Translations under genes and position numbers: made by a program
Shown: positions 50,822-59,693 of the stretch, piece after piece
How the letters are laid out: each line of letters opens with the position of its first letter
Numbering within the stretch: position 1 is the first letter of the stretch
Source: Streptomyces sp. HPF1205
GTDB lineage: Bacteria > Actinomycetota > Actinomycetes > Streptomycetales > Streptomycetaceae
Length of the DNA: 64,000 nucleotides
Assembly: GCF_020400825.1 (NCBI RefSeq)
Contig: NZ_JAINVH010000003.1
Location: 354,353-418,352, forward strand
Reading direction: 5' to 3'
Notes under the pieces: generated by a model
What the model saw: only the letters and a program-made list of their open reading frames with translations
What the model was told of the DNA's origin: nothing
Databases searched by the model: none

Positions 50822-51792
50822 TGGGAGCGTGGCCCCGGACCGCCACCCTGCGGCGCCGCACCCTGCTCGCCGCGGGGCTCACCACGACCGCGGCCGGGGC
50901 CGCCTCGGCCACCGCGCCGGCCCTGATCGGCGGCACGGGAGGCGGTACGGGAGGCGGTACGGGAGGCGGTGCGGGCGGGGACCCCGGACCCGGCCCGGAC
51001 CCCGGCGGCCTGGCGGCCGGGTGCCGCGCGGACGCCGGGCGGTCCCCGGCCGGCCCGGCACCGGACGCGGGCGGGGCCGGCGCCGCCCGGGGGTTCCGGG
51101 CGGCCTTCCCCCGGCAGGGGCTGGTCACCAACGAGTACGCCTTCCGGCACCCGGACGCCGCGGACGCCCGCCTCGACCGCGACTGGGAGGTCACCAGCGG
51201 ATCGCTGTTCGCGCGGTGGACGTTCGGCTGGACCGGTGTGCCCGACGGGGACCCGCCCGGGCCGGGGTCCGCGCGCGCCACCGGCTCCGCGGTGTTCCGG
51301 CTGGTGACCCGGCGGCGGGACTTCGGGGACACCGCCGTACACGCCCTGGTGCTGCTCGAACCGCCGGCCGCCACCGGCCGCACACCCGCCCGGCCCTGGG
51401 ACGGCGGCCACCTGTGGCTGCGCTACCACGGCCCGCAGGAGCTGTACGCCGTCAGCTTCCGCCGCCGCGACGGCCTCCTGACGGTCAAGCGCAAACTCCC
51501 GGTGCCCGGCGCGCCGCCCGGCACGGAGGGCTTCTACACCACGCTCGCCACCGCCTCCCACGCCCTGGAGTACGGCCGCTGGCACCACCTGTCCGCCACG
51601 GTGTCCACCACCGCCGCCGGCTCCGTCCGCGTCCGCCTGGCCCTGGCCGGCCGCCGCGTACTGGAGGCGGAGGACCGCGCCCCGGGCCCGCTCACGGCCC
51701 CGGGCGGGGTGGGCATCCGCGCCGACAACACGGAACTGGTCTTCTCCGGCTTCACCGCCGTGCCGTGCGGCCACGCGGACGCGGGACCGTGA
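50821..51792 (+). CDS. Tat-exported LamG/concanavalin-like protein
   Basis: 323 residues; ATG 50821 overlaps the previous TGA by one base (TGATG). Twin-arginine signal RRRTLLAAGLTTTAAGAASA, then a Gly-rich linker encoded by 12-bp GGAGGCGGTACG repeats (about 50936-50975). The mature part resembles LamG/DUF1080-type sugar-binding jellyrolls: RAAFPRQGLVTNEYAFRHPD, GSLFARWTFGWTGVPD, LWLRYHGPQELYAVSFRRRDG, HALEYGRWHHLSATVST and GGVGIRADNTELVFSGFTA. It matches the C-terminal domain type of the deacetylase before it. Last gene of the operon. Confidence 0.8.
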   Translation: MGAWPRTATLRRRTLLAAGLTTTAAGAASATAPALIGGTGGGTGGGTGGGAGGDPGPGPDPGGLAAGCRADAGRSPAGPAPDAGGAGAARGFRAAFPRQGLVTNEYAFRHPDAADARLDRDWEVTSGSLFARWTFGWTGVPDGDPPGPGSARATGSAVFRLVTRRRDFGDTAVHALVLLEPPAATGRTPARPWDGGHLWLRYHGPQELYAVSFRRRDGLLTVKRKLPVPGAPPGTEGFYTTLATASHALEYGRWHHLSATVSTTAAGSVRVRLALAGRRVLEAEDRAPGPLTAPGGVGIRADNTELVFSGFTAVPCGHADAGP

Positions 51793-51883
51793 CGGGCGTC
51801 GTGACGTGGGCCGTGACTGGGCCGTTACCGGTCCGTTACCGGGCCGTCGGCGGAACTCGCGCACCATCGCGATTGTGCCGGCG

Positions 51884-52126
51884 ATGTACGCGTCGAAACC
51901 CGTCGAACCCCTCGGCCTGCCTGCACGCCGACCGGTAGAACTCGACCCCACGGTGCCCCTCACCCGCATCCTCCTGCCCCGTATGTGGCAACTGCGCGGC
52001 AACCTCACGGCCTACGACGCCGCGTACGTCGCGGCGGCGGAGACGTACGACTGCCCGCTGCTGACCACCGACGGGCGCCTGGCACGGGCGTCCGGGATCC
52101 GATGCGCCGTCGAGGTACTCGTCTGA
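51884..52126 (+). pseudogene. VapC-type PIN toxin, N-terminus lost
   Basis: The C-terminal half of a VapC is clear: VPLTRILLPRMWQLRGNLTA, YDAAYVAAAETYDCPLLTTD, GRLARASGIRCAVEVLV, ending at 52126. The upstream 40-50 codons, which should carry the first catalytic Asp, do not match, and there is no adjacent VapB. An inactive remnant. Confidence 0.75.
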
Positions 52127-52178
52127 GGTCCTTGTCGGATGCGGCCCGCCGCGGCCCGGACGGGACGCGGCCCGCACG

Positions 52179-53090
52179 TCAGCGGGACAGGGTGCGCATC
52201 AGGTGGGTGAGCGTCTGAGCCAGGTACGGGCGCAGGGCGGAGGTGGTGACCGTCGGCGGGCGGGTGGGTACGCCGTGGCTGTCGGCGGGGGGAGTGCCGT
52301 CGTTCCCCCAGGAGTTGGTGACGTTCACGGTGAGGGTGAGGACCGCTCCGCCGTGCAGGACGCTCAGGCTCTGCCGGGTCCGGTCGGCGGACAGGTAGGC
52401 GAGGTCCCCGATGCCGGGGTACGGCGTGACCACCGCGCTGTCCGACGAGGTGACCGCCAGGCCGCCCGTGCCGGGGTCGACGTTCACGAAGCCGGGATGC
52501 GCGGCCGGGCGGCCGTACGTGTCCGCGAACTCGGCCCGCGGATCGGTCTTCTTGTGCAGGTCGATGGTCAAGGTCACGTCGTAGTCGGTGATCCAGCCGT
52601 CGTCCGTGAGGGAGGGCGAGACCATGTCGCACGTGACGTGGTCGAGGGCCGGGCCCTTGCGGATCTCGGGGACGCCGCCGAGGAACGAGTTGGGCAGGTG
52701 CTCGGTGAGCGGCTCGAAGTTCGCGCTCGCGCACGGGGTGTCGCCCAGGTGGTAGCCGTGCAGGTCGGGGGCGGCGGCACGGCCGTAGTTCGTGCCGCGC
52801 AGCGCCAGCACCCAGGCGGCCGAGGCCAGGACCGCGCCCGCCGCCACTCCGGCGCCGAGCCGCCGCCAGTCGGCCGCTTCCCGGCCGGCCCGCCCCCACC
52901 GGGTACGCCACCGGCCCGGGCCCGGGTCGTGGCCGCCGATGACGTCGGCCGCGCCCGGCCCGAGGCCGTCCCCCGCGCCTGTCAGCCCGACCGGGCCGAT
53001 CCTGACGACCTGTTCAGGCTGTTCCGGCTGTTCCGGCTGTCCCTGCTCGGGCGCCGGTTCCTCGCCCGGCGCCTCCGGCTCACTGATCAC
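52179..53090 (-). CDS. single-pass membrane protein, function unknown
   Basis: 303 residues from GTG 53090. An acidic Pro/Glu/Gln N-terminus with PEQPEQPEQ repeats (from TTCCGGCTG DNA repeats), one membrane helix (LGAGVAAGAVLASAAWVLAL), and an extracytoplasmic domain with two cysteines (DTPCASANFEPL, DHVTCDMVSP) and regions such as DDGWITDYDVTLTIDLHKKTD. I recall similar uncharacterised proteins in Streptomyces. No catalytic motif. It is convergent with the VapC remnant. Confidence 0.75.
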   Translation of the reverse strand: MISEPEAPGEEPAPEQGQPEQPEQPEQVVRIGPVGLTGAGDGLGPGAADVIGGHDPGPGRWRTRWGRAGREAADWRRLGAGVAAGAVLASAAWVLALRGTNYGRAAAPDLHGYHLGDTPCASANFEPLTEHLPNSFLGGVPEIRKGPALDHVTCDMVSPSLTDDGWITDYDVTLTIDLHKKTDPRAEFADTYGRPAAHPGFVNVDPGTGGLAVTSSDSAVVTPYPGIGDLAYLSADRTRQSLSVLHGGAVLTLTVNVTNSWGNDGTPPADSHGVPTRPPTVTTSALRPYLAQTLTHLMRTLSR

Positions 53091-53612
53091 CCGCGCCCCC
53101 TCGACTCCCCTGCCTCACAACTCTAGGTCGGCGGCGGGGAGATGCCCACGGCCCCGGGCCCGTGCGAAGTCCGACGCCCCTTGCAGAACGGGAAAGCGCG
53201 GCCGGGGTCAGCGCCATATCCTCAGCCTCCGCGCCGGGGGCCGTCTGTCCTCGCGGCGGCGCGAGGCCGGCTCAGCGCCGCCGCCGCCCGGCGGACCTGG
53301 CCGGCCATCGGCCCCGTACCACTCCTGCCGGGCAGCACCGCCCCCGGGCCACGCTGCGGCCCGGGCAGGGTCCGCCACGACCCGGGGCCGGCCGGAACCG
53401 CTCCACCGCCCGGCAGACAGCCGCGGGTCGGAGGACATGCCGTACCGGGCGGCGAGCCGGGGGGAAACGGGGCCCCGGCGGGACGCCTCGGGGGTGCGGC
53501 CCGTCCCGCCCGTCGCCCCGCCGCCCGTTGCGCACGCGGGCCCCTGTCCCCAGCGGGTGTTGAGTACCCGTACTCATGTGGGCGGCCCGGCGGCGGGCCG
53601 ACACTCGGCCCC
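53091..53612. other. 522-bp divergent intergenic region
   Basis: No gene supported. It contains one notable palindrome at 53561-53576 close to the downstream gene; elsewhere only GC-rich sequence without a recognisable promoter. Confidence 0.6.
53561..53576 (+). promoter_or_regulatory. perfect palindrome upstream of the SCO7613-like gene
   Basis: TGAGTAC-CC-GTACTCA, 37 bp before the ATG at 53613. The symmetry and position suggest a repressor site; I could not name the factor. Confidence 0.5.
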
Positions 53613-56309
53613 ATGGACGTCCGACTGCCGTACTGCCCCGACTGCGGCGCACCCCTCGTGGCCCCACCGGGCACGCCCGGCGAGGCCCGGGGACCGGCCG
53701 GGTCCGCCCCGCCCGGGTCCGCGCGGCCCGGGTCCGCGCGGCCCGGGTCCGCGCGGCCCGGGTCCGCGCCCTCCGAGTGCCCGCGCTGCCGGCTGCCGCT
53801 CACGGGTCCGGACGCCGCCGAGTTCCTGGCCCTCGTGGCCGAACTGGCCGAACTCGACGCCCGCCGAGGTGTCCTGATCGACCGCCGGACCACCCTGCTG
53901 TACGCGCTGCGGTCGCGCCGGTCCTCCGCCTCCGCCGCGGCCCCCGCTTCCGGCGGCTCCCCGCACGGGTACGGGGCGCCCGCCGGCCGGCCCGCGACGT
54001 GGGGCGCCGCGGGACCCCGGCCCGGCGGCGCGGCGCCCGGCGCCCGGCCGTTCGTTCCCCGCCCCGACGCCTCCGCCCCCTCCGTCCAGACCGTCCTCCT
54101 CGTCCTCGGCGGCCTCCTCATCACCGTCGCCGGTCTGGTCTTCACCCTGGTCAACTGGGGCCGTCTCGGCATCGGTGGCCGCGCCGCCGTCCTGGCCGTC
54201 CTCACCGCTCTCGCGCTGGCCGTCCCCGTGCCGCTGCGCCGCCGCGGGCTGACGGCGACCGCGGAGACGGCCGCCGCCGTCGGCTTCGCCCTGGTGCTGC
54301 TCGACTCGTACGCGGCCCGGGCCGCGGGCCTGGCGGGGCTGCAGCGGGCCGACGCGGCGGCGTACTGGGCCGCGGCCACCGCGCTCACCGGCCTGGCGGC
54401 CGGGGCCTACGCCTGGCGGACGCGGTCCGCGGCTCTCGCGTTCGGCTCGCTGGCGCTCCTTCAGTTCACCGTGCCGCTGACGACGGCGGCCCTCGGCGCG
54501 GCTCCCGCCGGACGCGCCTCGGCCGCGATCGCCCTGGCCGCACTCGACGTCGCCGCCGCCCTGGCCGCCGCCCCCTTCGCCCGCCGCGCCGGACGCGGCC
54601 CCGCGCTCGGCTTCACCGCCCTGTCGCTCGCCGCGCTCTGGTCCTGGACGGGCGGCGCCCTGGCGTGCCGCCTCGCCTTCACCGCCGACGGCTGCGCGCC
54701 CGCCCTGCGCGCCTGCGTCCCCCTCGCCGCGCTCGCCCTCCTGGGCGCGGCCACCGCCTCCCGCGGCCGTGCCTTCCCCGCGCCCGCCCGCCTCACCGCC
54801 GCCGTCGCCGCCGGGCTCGCGCTGACCGCCACGGCGGCCGCCGCCCCGCACCCGGCCCTGCCCGCCGCCTGGACGCCGCTCGCCCTGGCCGTACCCGCCG
54901 CCCTGCTCACCGCCCTCACCCCGGCCGCCGCCTCCCGCCGCTCCGACGCCTCCCCCGGCGGGGCGGATCCGCTGCGCACCGGCCTGGCCGCCTCCGGCGC
55001 CCTGGTCGTCGCGGGGGCGTTCCTGGCCGTCGTCCCGGCGGCGGCGCGGGCGCTGGGCGAGCCGTTCCTGAGGTCGCTGCCGGGCGCCGAGCATGCCGGT
55101 TTTCCCGGCGGCCGGCAGGTCACGGGGGTCGTGCCGTGCGTGCTGCTGCTCGCCGCCGCCGTCGCGGCCTTCGCCGCCGTACGCCTGCGCCTGACGGCCG
55201 CCGCATGCGGCGCCGCGGTGGTTGCCGTCGCCGGGGTGGCGCTCGCGCCGCTCGCCGCCGGGGCGCCGTACTCCGCCGTCCTCGCGGTCGCCTCGCTACC
55301 CGGGCTCGCGGCGGCCGCGGCCCTTCGGCGCCCGGCGCGGGACGCCGTACGGGCCGCGCAGTGGTCGGTGCTGCTCGCCGCCGCTGCCGTCGCCCTCACC
55401 TGGTCGCTGCCCGAGGACGCGGCCGCGCTGACCGTGTGGGCGGGCGCCGCGGTGGTCGCGGCCGCGCTGGCCGGGACCGCGCCGCTCGCCGCCGCCTTCG
55501 CGGTGGCCGCGCTGGCAGTGGAGGCAGGGCGGGCCGCCGTGGCGGCCGGACTGCCGCTCCACCAGGCGGCGTTCGCGGTTCTCGGCGTGGCCGTCGCGAG
55601 CGTGCCGGCCGCCGCCCTGCTCAAGGGGACGTCCGCCGAGGGCGCCGCCACCGCGCGCGGCCTGGCCGTCGAGACCGCCGGATACGCGGTCGGCGCGGTC
55701 GCCTTGCTGATGGCCGCCGGTGACGCCCGCGCGCTGAGCACCGCCATGGCCGTCGCGGGCGCCGCCGCGCTCGGCGCGTCACTGCGCGCGGACCGCCGCC
55801 GTGCCGCGCTCCCCACCGCTACGGCGCTGCTGGCCGCCGCGTCCTGGATACGGCTGGCGCTGGCCGGTGTCGAGGCGCCCGAACCGTACACGGTCCCGAT
55901 CGGGGCCGTCGCCCTGGTCCTCGGGCTGCTGCGCCGCCGCCGCGACCCGGCGGCCGGTTCCTGGACGGCGTACGGCCCCGGGCTCGCGCTGAGCCTGCTG
56001 CCCGCGCTCGCCGCGGCCTGGGCCGACACGGGATGGCCGCGGCCCCTGCTGCTCGGGCTCGCCGCCCTCGCGGTCACCTTGGTGGGTGCCCGCCGCCGCC
56101 TGCGGGCCCCGCTCCTGCTCGGCGGCGCCGTCCTCCTCGGGGACGCCCTCCACGAACTCGCCCCCGCCCTCACCCGGACGCTCGCCCTGCTCCCCCGCTG
56201 GGTGCTGCCGGCAGCCGCCGGCCTGCTCCTGGTCGTCGTGGGCGCCACCTACGAACGGCGCCTCGCGGACGGCCGGCGGCTGCGGGAGGCGCTGCGCCGG
56301 ATGGACTGA
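53613..56309 (+). CDS. SCO7613-type polytopic membrane protein with zinc-ribbon N-terminus
   Basis: 898 residues from ATG 53613. The N-terminal zinc ribbon has two CxxC knuckles (YCPDCGAPL and ECPRCRLPL) separated by a GSARP repeat. A short helix (EFLALVAELAELDARRGVL) and a Pro/Gly/Ala linker follow, then some 20-24 membrane helices filling the remaining 750 residues. The pattern matches actinobacterial membrane proteins sharing the SCO7613 C-terminal domain; function unknown. The GSARP repeat derives from 15-bp DNA repeats at 53701-53769. Confidence 0.82.
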   Translation: MDVRLPYCPDCGAPLVAPPGTPGEARGPAGSAPPGSARPGSARPGSARPGSAPSECPRCRLPLTGPDAAEFLALVAELAELDARRGVLIDRRTTLLYALRSRRSSASAAAPASGGSPHGYGAPAGRPATWGAAGPRPGGAAPGARPFVPRPDASAPSVQTVLLVLGGLLITVAGLVFTLVNWGRLGIGGRAAVLAVLTALALAVPVPLRRRGLTATAETAAAVGFALVLLDSYAARAAGLAGLQRADAAAYWAAATALTGLAAGAYAWRTRSAALAFGSLALLQFTVPLTTAALGAAPAGRASAAIALAALDVAAALAAAPFARRAGRGPALGFTALSLAALWSWTGGALACRLAFTADGCAPALRACVPLAALALLGAATASRGRAFPAPARLTAAVAAGLALTATAAAAPHPALPAAWTPLALAVPAALLTALTPAAASRRSDASPGGADPLRTGLAASGALVVAGAFLAVVPAAARALGEPFLRSLPGAEHAGFPGGRQVTGVVPCVLLLAAAVAAFAAVRLRLTAAACGAAVVAVAGVALAPLAAGAPYSAVLAVASLPGLAAAAALRRPARDAVRAAQWSVLLAAAAVALTWSLPEDAAALTVWAGAAVVAAALAGTAPLAAAFAVAALAVEAGRAAVAAGLPLHQAAFAVLGVAVASVPAAALLKGTSAEGAATARGLAVETAGYAVGAVALLMAAGDARALSTAMAVAGAAALGASLRADRRRAALPTATALLAAASWIRLALAGVEAPEPYTVPIGAVALVLGLLRRRRDPAAGSWTAYGPGLALSLLPALAAAWADTGWPRPLLLGLAALAVTLVGARRRLRAPLLLGGAVLLGDALHELAPALTRTLALLPRWVLPAAAGLLLVVVGATYERRLADGRRLREALRRMD
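53701..53769 (+). repeat. 15-bp tandem repeat (GGTCCGCGCGGCCCG) in the SCO7613-like gene
   Basis: Three perfect units at 53716-53760 plus degenerate units on both sides; encodes GSARP repeats between the two halves of the zinc ribbon. Confidence 0.85.
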
Positions 56310-56331
56310 GGGCTCCGACGACCCCGCCGCG

Positions 56332-58356
56332 TCAGCCGTGCCGTGTCCGGCCGGTCGCCCGGTCCAGCAAGGCCGCCGCCAGGCGGCCGGCGGCCAGGCG
56401 GGTGTCGCGGGCGAGCAGCGGCATGCGGATCACGCCGCCGGCGGCCAGGTGCCGGTCGTAGGGCACGGGCAGCACGGTCACCCCGGTCTGCGCGAGGTAG
56501 CGGGCGGCGCCCGCCGTGTCGATCGCGGCGTACGGGGCGGCGCAGTTGAGCACCACGACCGTGCCCGGCAGCATGTGCGGGACGCCGGCCATCCAGTCCA
56601 GCACGGTACGGGTGCCGGCCACGCCCTCCACGGTCGCGGGCGTCACCAGCACCCGCGCCTGGGCGGTGTCCAGCGCGGTGCGGGCGAGTTCGCCCGGCAG
56701 GGTCTCGCAGTCCACCACGGTGACGTTGAAGTGGCGCCGCAGCGCCCCGGTCACCTTCCGGTACGCCGGGATGTCCAGCCGCGCGCCCACCTGCCCCTGA
56801 CTGCCCGGCAGCAGCCAGCCGCCCGCCTTCGTCTGCAGCAGGTAGCCGGTGATGTCGATGAACTGCATCGCCGGGTTCACCACGTGCGCCAGGTCCGCGC
56901 AGGTCCACCGCACGGTGTCGGCCCCGAGCCGTACCGGCAGCGTGCCCAGCGCCGCGTCGGCCTCCACCGACAGCACGGGGTCCGGCCGGTAGTGCGTGTA
57001 CGTCAGCCCCAGCAGCGCGGCCACGGACGTCTTTCCCGCGCCGCCCCGGATGCTGGTCACGGCGATCTGCCGGCCCGTGGCAACGGGCTGCTGGATCGCT
57101 TCCGCGACCCCGGTCAGCTCCGCCACCTCGCGGGCCGCCGAGGACACCACCAGCCGCCGCACGGCCTGACCCGCCCGCCGCGCCACCGAGTCCCCGCGCC
57201 GCGACCCGCGCCCGATCGCCGCGACGGCCGAGTCCACGGCCGGCACGGAACTCGGCGGCGCGGGCAGCGGCCGCCGCGGGCCGTGCTGCGCCTTCGCGGG
57301 CGGCGGTGCGACGGGGGGCGTCACCACGGGGGGCGTCACGGTGGGCCGGGACGCGGCGGCCCCCGCGGGGGGCCGCGCGTGACCGGGAAGGGGCTGCGCG
57401 GCCGGGGGCTGGACGGCCGGGGGGTGGGCGGGCCGGGACTGCGCGGGCCAGGGCGGACCCGGCTGGGGCGGTCCGGGCTGAGGCGGGGTGTACGGGGGCG
57501 CCGCAGGCGGAAGGGGCCGTTGGAGCGGTGGCTGCGGAACGGAACGGACCCGCGGACGCCCTTGCGGCGCGGATACGGGTACGGATACGGGTACGGGCCG
57601 CGGCGGCTCGGAGGGCGCGCCCGGCCGGACGGGAGGGGCGGGAGGCGGTTCGGGAGGGGCCACGGCCGGTGTGCCGGAGTCCGTGGGCCCGGTGGTCGTC
57701 CCCGTACCGTCGGACGCGTCGGCGGGCGCGCCGCCGAACGCCCCCGCGATGGCGTCGGGCAGCACGAGCGTGTCCCCTTCCCCACCGGCGGCCCCCTCGA
57801 CCCCGCCGTCCGGCCCACCGGCGGAACCCGCACCGCCATCAGAACCGGCCGGCTCCTCCACGGCATCCGCTCCGGTGGCCGCGTCCCTCGCAGGCACGCC
57901 CGCGTCCGTACCCTCGCCGACGGCCTCGAACGGCGTTCCCGCCTCCGTACCTTCGCCGACGGCCTCGGACGGCCCCTCCTCCGCCGGACCGTCACCCGGC
58001 ACCGCGTCGGCCGGTTCCGCGGGCACGACAGGCACCGCGTCAGCCGGTTCCGCGTCCCCGGCCGCGCCCGGACCTGACGCCTCCTCGGCGCCGACCTCCA
58101 CCGTCGGGACAGCCGCCGCGGACCGGCCCGCGCCCTCGGCCGAGCCCTCGTCCGCAGGCCCAGCCGGATCCGCATCCGCATCCGCGGGCTCGTCCGCAGC
58201 CGCGTCCGCGTCCGCAAGGGCGACCGGCACCTCGTCGGCCGGCTCCTGGCTCGCGGGCGCTTCGGCGGCCGCGTCGGCGTCCGCGAGTGGGGCCTCGTCG
58301 TGGGCCGAGGTGATCACTTGACGGAACACGTCGCCCTGCGCACCGCTGTGCTCCAT
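56332..58356 (-). CDS. ParA/MinD-like (EspI-type) ATPase with long disordered N-terminus
   Basis: 674 residues from ATG 58356 (AAAGGTG upstream). The first 370 residues are acidic, then Pro-rich, low complexity. The C-terminal ATPase has a deviant Walker A (SIRGGAGKTSVAALLGL), VLSVEADAALGTLPVRLG, VTVVDCETLPGELAR (Walker B region) and VVVLNCAAPYAAIDT. Proteins with Pro-rich leader plus MinD-type ATPase (EspI-like) occur in actinobacterial ESX/type VII clusters. The upstream gene, 28 bp away, encodes an EccD-like membrane protein, which supports this. No EccC, EsxA/B or EccB is present. Confidence 0.8.
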   Translation of the reverse strand: MEHSGAQGDVFRQVITSAHDEAPLADADAAAEAPASQEPADEVPVALADADAAADEPADADADPAGPADEGSAEGAGRSAAAVPTVEVGAEEASGPGAAGDAEPADAVPVVPAEPADAVPGDGPAEEGPSEAVGEGTEAGTPFEAVGEGTDAGVPARDAATGADAVEEPAGSDGGAGSAGGPDGGVEGAAGGEGDTLVLPDAIAGAFGGAPADASDGTGTTTGPTDSGTPAVAPPEPPPAPPVRPGAPSEPPRPVPVSVPVSAPQGRPRVRSVPQPPLQRPLPPAAPPYTPPQPGPPQPGPPWPAQSRPAHPPAVQPPAAQPLPGHARPPAGAAASRPTVTPPVVTPPVAPPPAKAQHGPRRPLPAPPSSVPAVDSAVAAIGRGSRRGDSVARRAGQAVRRLVVSSAAREVAELTGVAEAIQQPVATGRQIAVTSIRGGAGKTSVAALLGLTYTHYRPDPVLSVEADAALGTLPVRLGADTVRWTCADLAHVVNPAMQFIDITGYLLQTKAGGWLLPGSQGQVGARLDIPAYRKVTGALRRHFNVTVVDCETLPGELARTALDTAQARVLVTPATVEGVAGTRTVLDWMAGVPHMLPGTVVVLNCAAPYAAIDTAGAARYLAQTGVTVLPVPYDRHLAAGGVIRMPLLARDTRLAAGRLAAALLDRATGRTRHG

Positions 58357-58384
58357 CGTCGTCTCACCTTTCCGCTGGATGGGT

Positions 58385-59560
58385 CTAGAGGGCGTGGGCA
58401 AGTCGGGACCAGAGCCCGAAGACCCCTACGGCCAAGGGAAAGAGTGCCAGGACACCGACGGCCTCCAGTAGGTCCACGGACCGGCGAAGGCGGGCCCGGA
58501 GGTGGGCGGGAGGGCGTACGGCGAGGGCGGCGACCGGGAGCAGGGCCGCGACGGCGAGGACGGCCAGGGGCGCGTACGGCCGGCCGTCGATCGCGTGGGC
58601 CCAGGTCAGGACGAGGCGGACCAGGAGGACGGCCGCGGCGGCGCAGAGGGCCACGACCTCGGTCACCAGCGGGTAGGCGCGGGCGCGGGAGAGGAGGACC
58701 GCGGCGAGGACGACGGTGAGCAGGGCGCCGGACAACGAGGGGTGCGCGGCGGCGAGCAGTCCCCCGCCGGTGGCCGACGCGGCGGCGACGACGGTGGCGA
58801 GGACGAGGCCGTGGTGGGTGGCGGCGAGCGCGGTACGGACCTGGTGGCGGCCGACCCGCGCGCCCGCGGCCCGCTGGTCGTCGAGGCCGGTGAGCCCGGC
58901 GGCGGCGAGCGCGAGGCGCGGCAGGAGGCCGAGCGCGAGGACGGAGACGACCGCGGCCACGGCGCCGGCCTTGGCCCGCTGCGCGTCCGTGTGGCCGCCG
59001 CCCTCCAGCGCGAGCACCGCCTCCCAGACCGCGCCCAGGGCCACCACGGCCGCGGCGCCGATCACCCCGTCCCGCCCGGCACCGGGAACCGCCGGCCCGA
59101 GCGGGAGCAGCGTGAGCGCGACCGCGCCGGCCACCGCGGCCAGCCGCTCCGTACCCGTCCAGTTCCAGGCGTCGGCGCCGGCCCACGCGGCGAGGACGGC
59201 GAGGGCCCCGCCGGTCGCGGACAGGGGGATGGCGAGCGGGCGGTGGTCCGTACGGGAGGCGAGCGCGCCGAGCGCGGCCAGGACGAGCGCGGCCGCGAGC
59301 AGGGAGCCGGCCGCCTGGGTGTGCGTCAGGTCATGCGCCGTCAGCAGCCCGGCGGTGACGGCCAGGCCGAACGTCGCCGCGCCCGCCGTCCACCGGCGGG
59401 CGGTGTCCGACCACCGCCAGGCCCGCACGCCCCGGGCGACCGGATCGGCCGGGGCGGGCCCTTTGGCCGTACCCGTGGTCGTGCCCGGATTCGTACCCGT
59501 GCCGGGGTCCGATTCCGCGCCCGTACGCCGCTGTTCACCCGCCAGGGTCACCCGGTTCAT
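58385..59560 (-). CDS. EccD-like multi-pass membrane protein
   Basis: 391 residues from ATG 59560. About eleven helices with motifs of the EccD channel region: RRWTAGAATFGLAVTAGLL, GRHQVRTALAATHHGLVLAT and LTVVLAAVLLSRARAY. The usual N-terminal ubiquitin-like domain is replaced by a short Thr/Gly/Pro linker (GTGTNPGTTTGTAKG). EccD forms the membrane vestibule of type VII (ESX) secretion; here only the EspI-like ATPase accompanies it, so a stand-alone or repurposed complex is likely. Confidence 0.78.
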   Translation of the reverse strand: MNRVTLAGEQRRTGAESDPGTGTNPGTTTGTAKGPAPADPVARGVRAWRWSDTARRWTAGAATFGLAVTAGLLTAHDLTHTQAAGSLLAAALVLAALGALASRTDHRPLAIPLSATGGALAVLAAWAGADAWNWTGTERLAAVAGAVALTLLPLGPAVPGAGRDGVIGAAAVVALGAVWEAVLALEGGGHTDAQRAKAGAVAAVVSVLALGLLPRLALAAAGLTGLDDQRAAGARVGRHQVRTALAATHHGLVLATVVAAASATGGGLLAAAHPSLSGALLTVVLAAVLLSRARAYPLVTEVVALCAAAAVLLVRLVLTWAHAIDGRPYAPLAVLAVAALLPVAALAVRPPAHLRARLRRSVDLLEAVGVLALFPLAVGVFGLWSRLAHAL

Positions 59561-59693
59561 CCCCCGCCACCCGACGCTCACCACTCGGCCGAACCTATCA
59601 TCGTGGACCTGACAGCCACGCCTGCCTACCCGGACCGCCGGGCGCGGGCCGGGCGGACCGGGCAGGCGGGCGGACCGGCGGACCGGCGGACCG

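Noticed and set aside
53142..53612. 157-codon upstream extension of the SCO7613-like gene
   Set aside because: Pro/Arg-rich, no Shine-Dalgarno, and it crosses the palindrome; the zinc ribbon begins right after ATG 53613.
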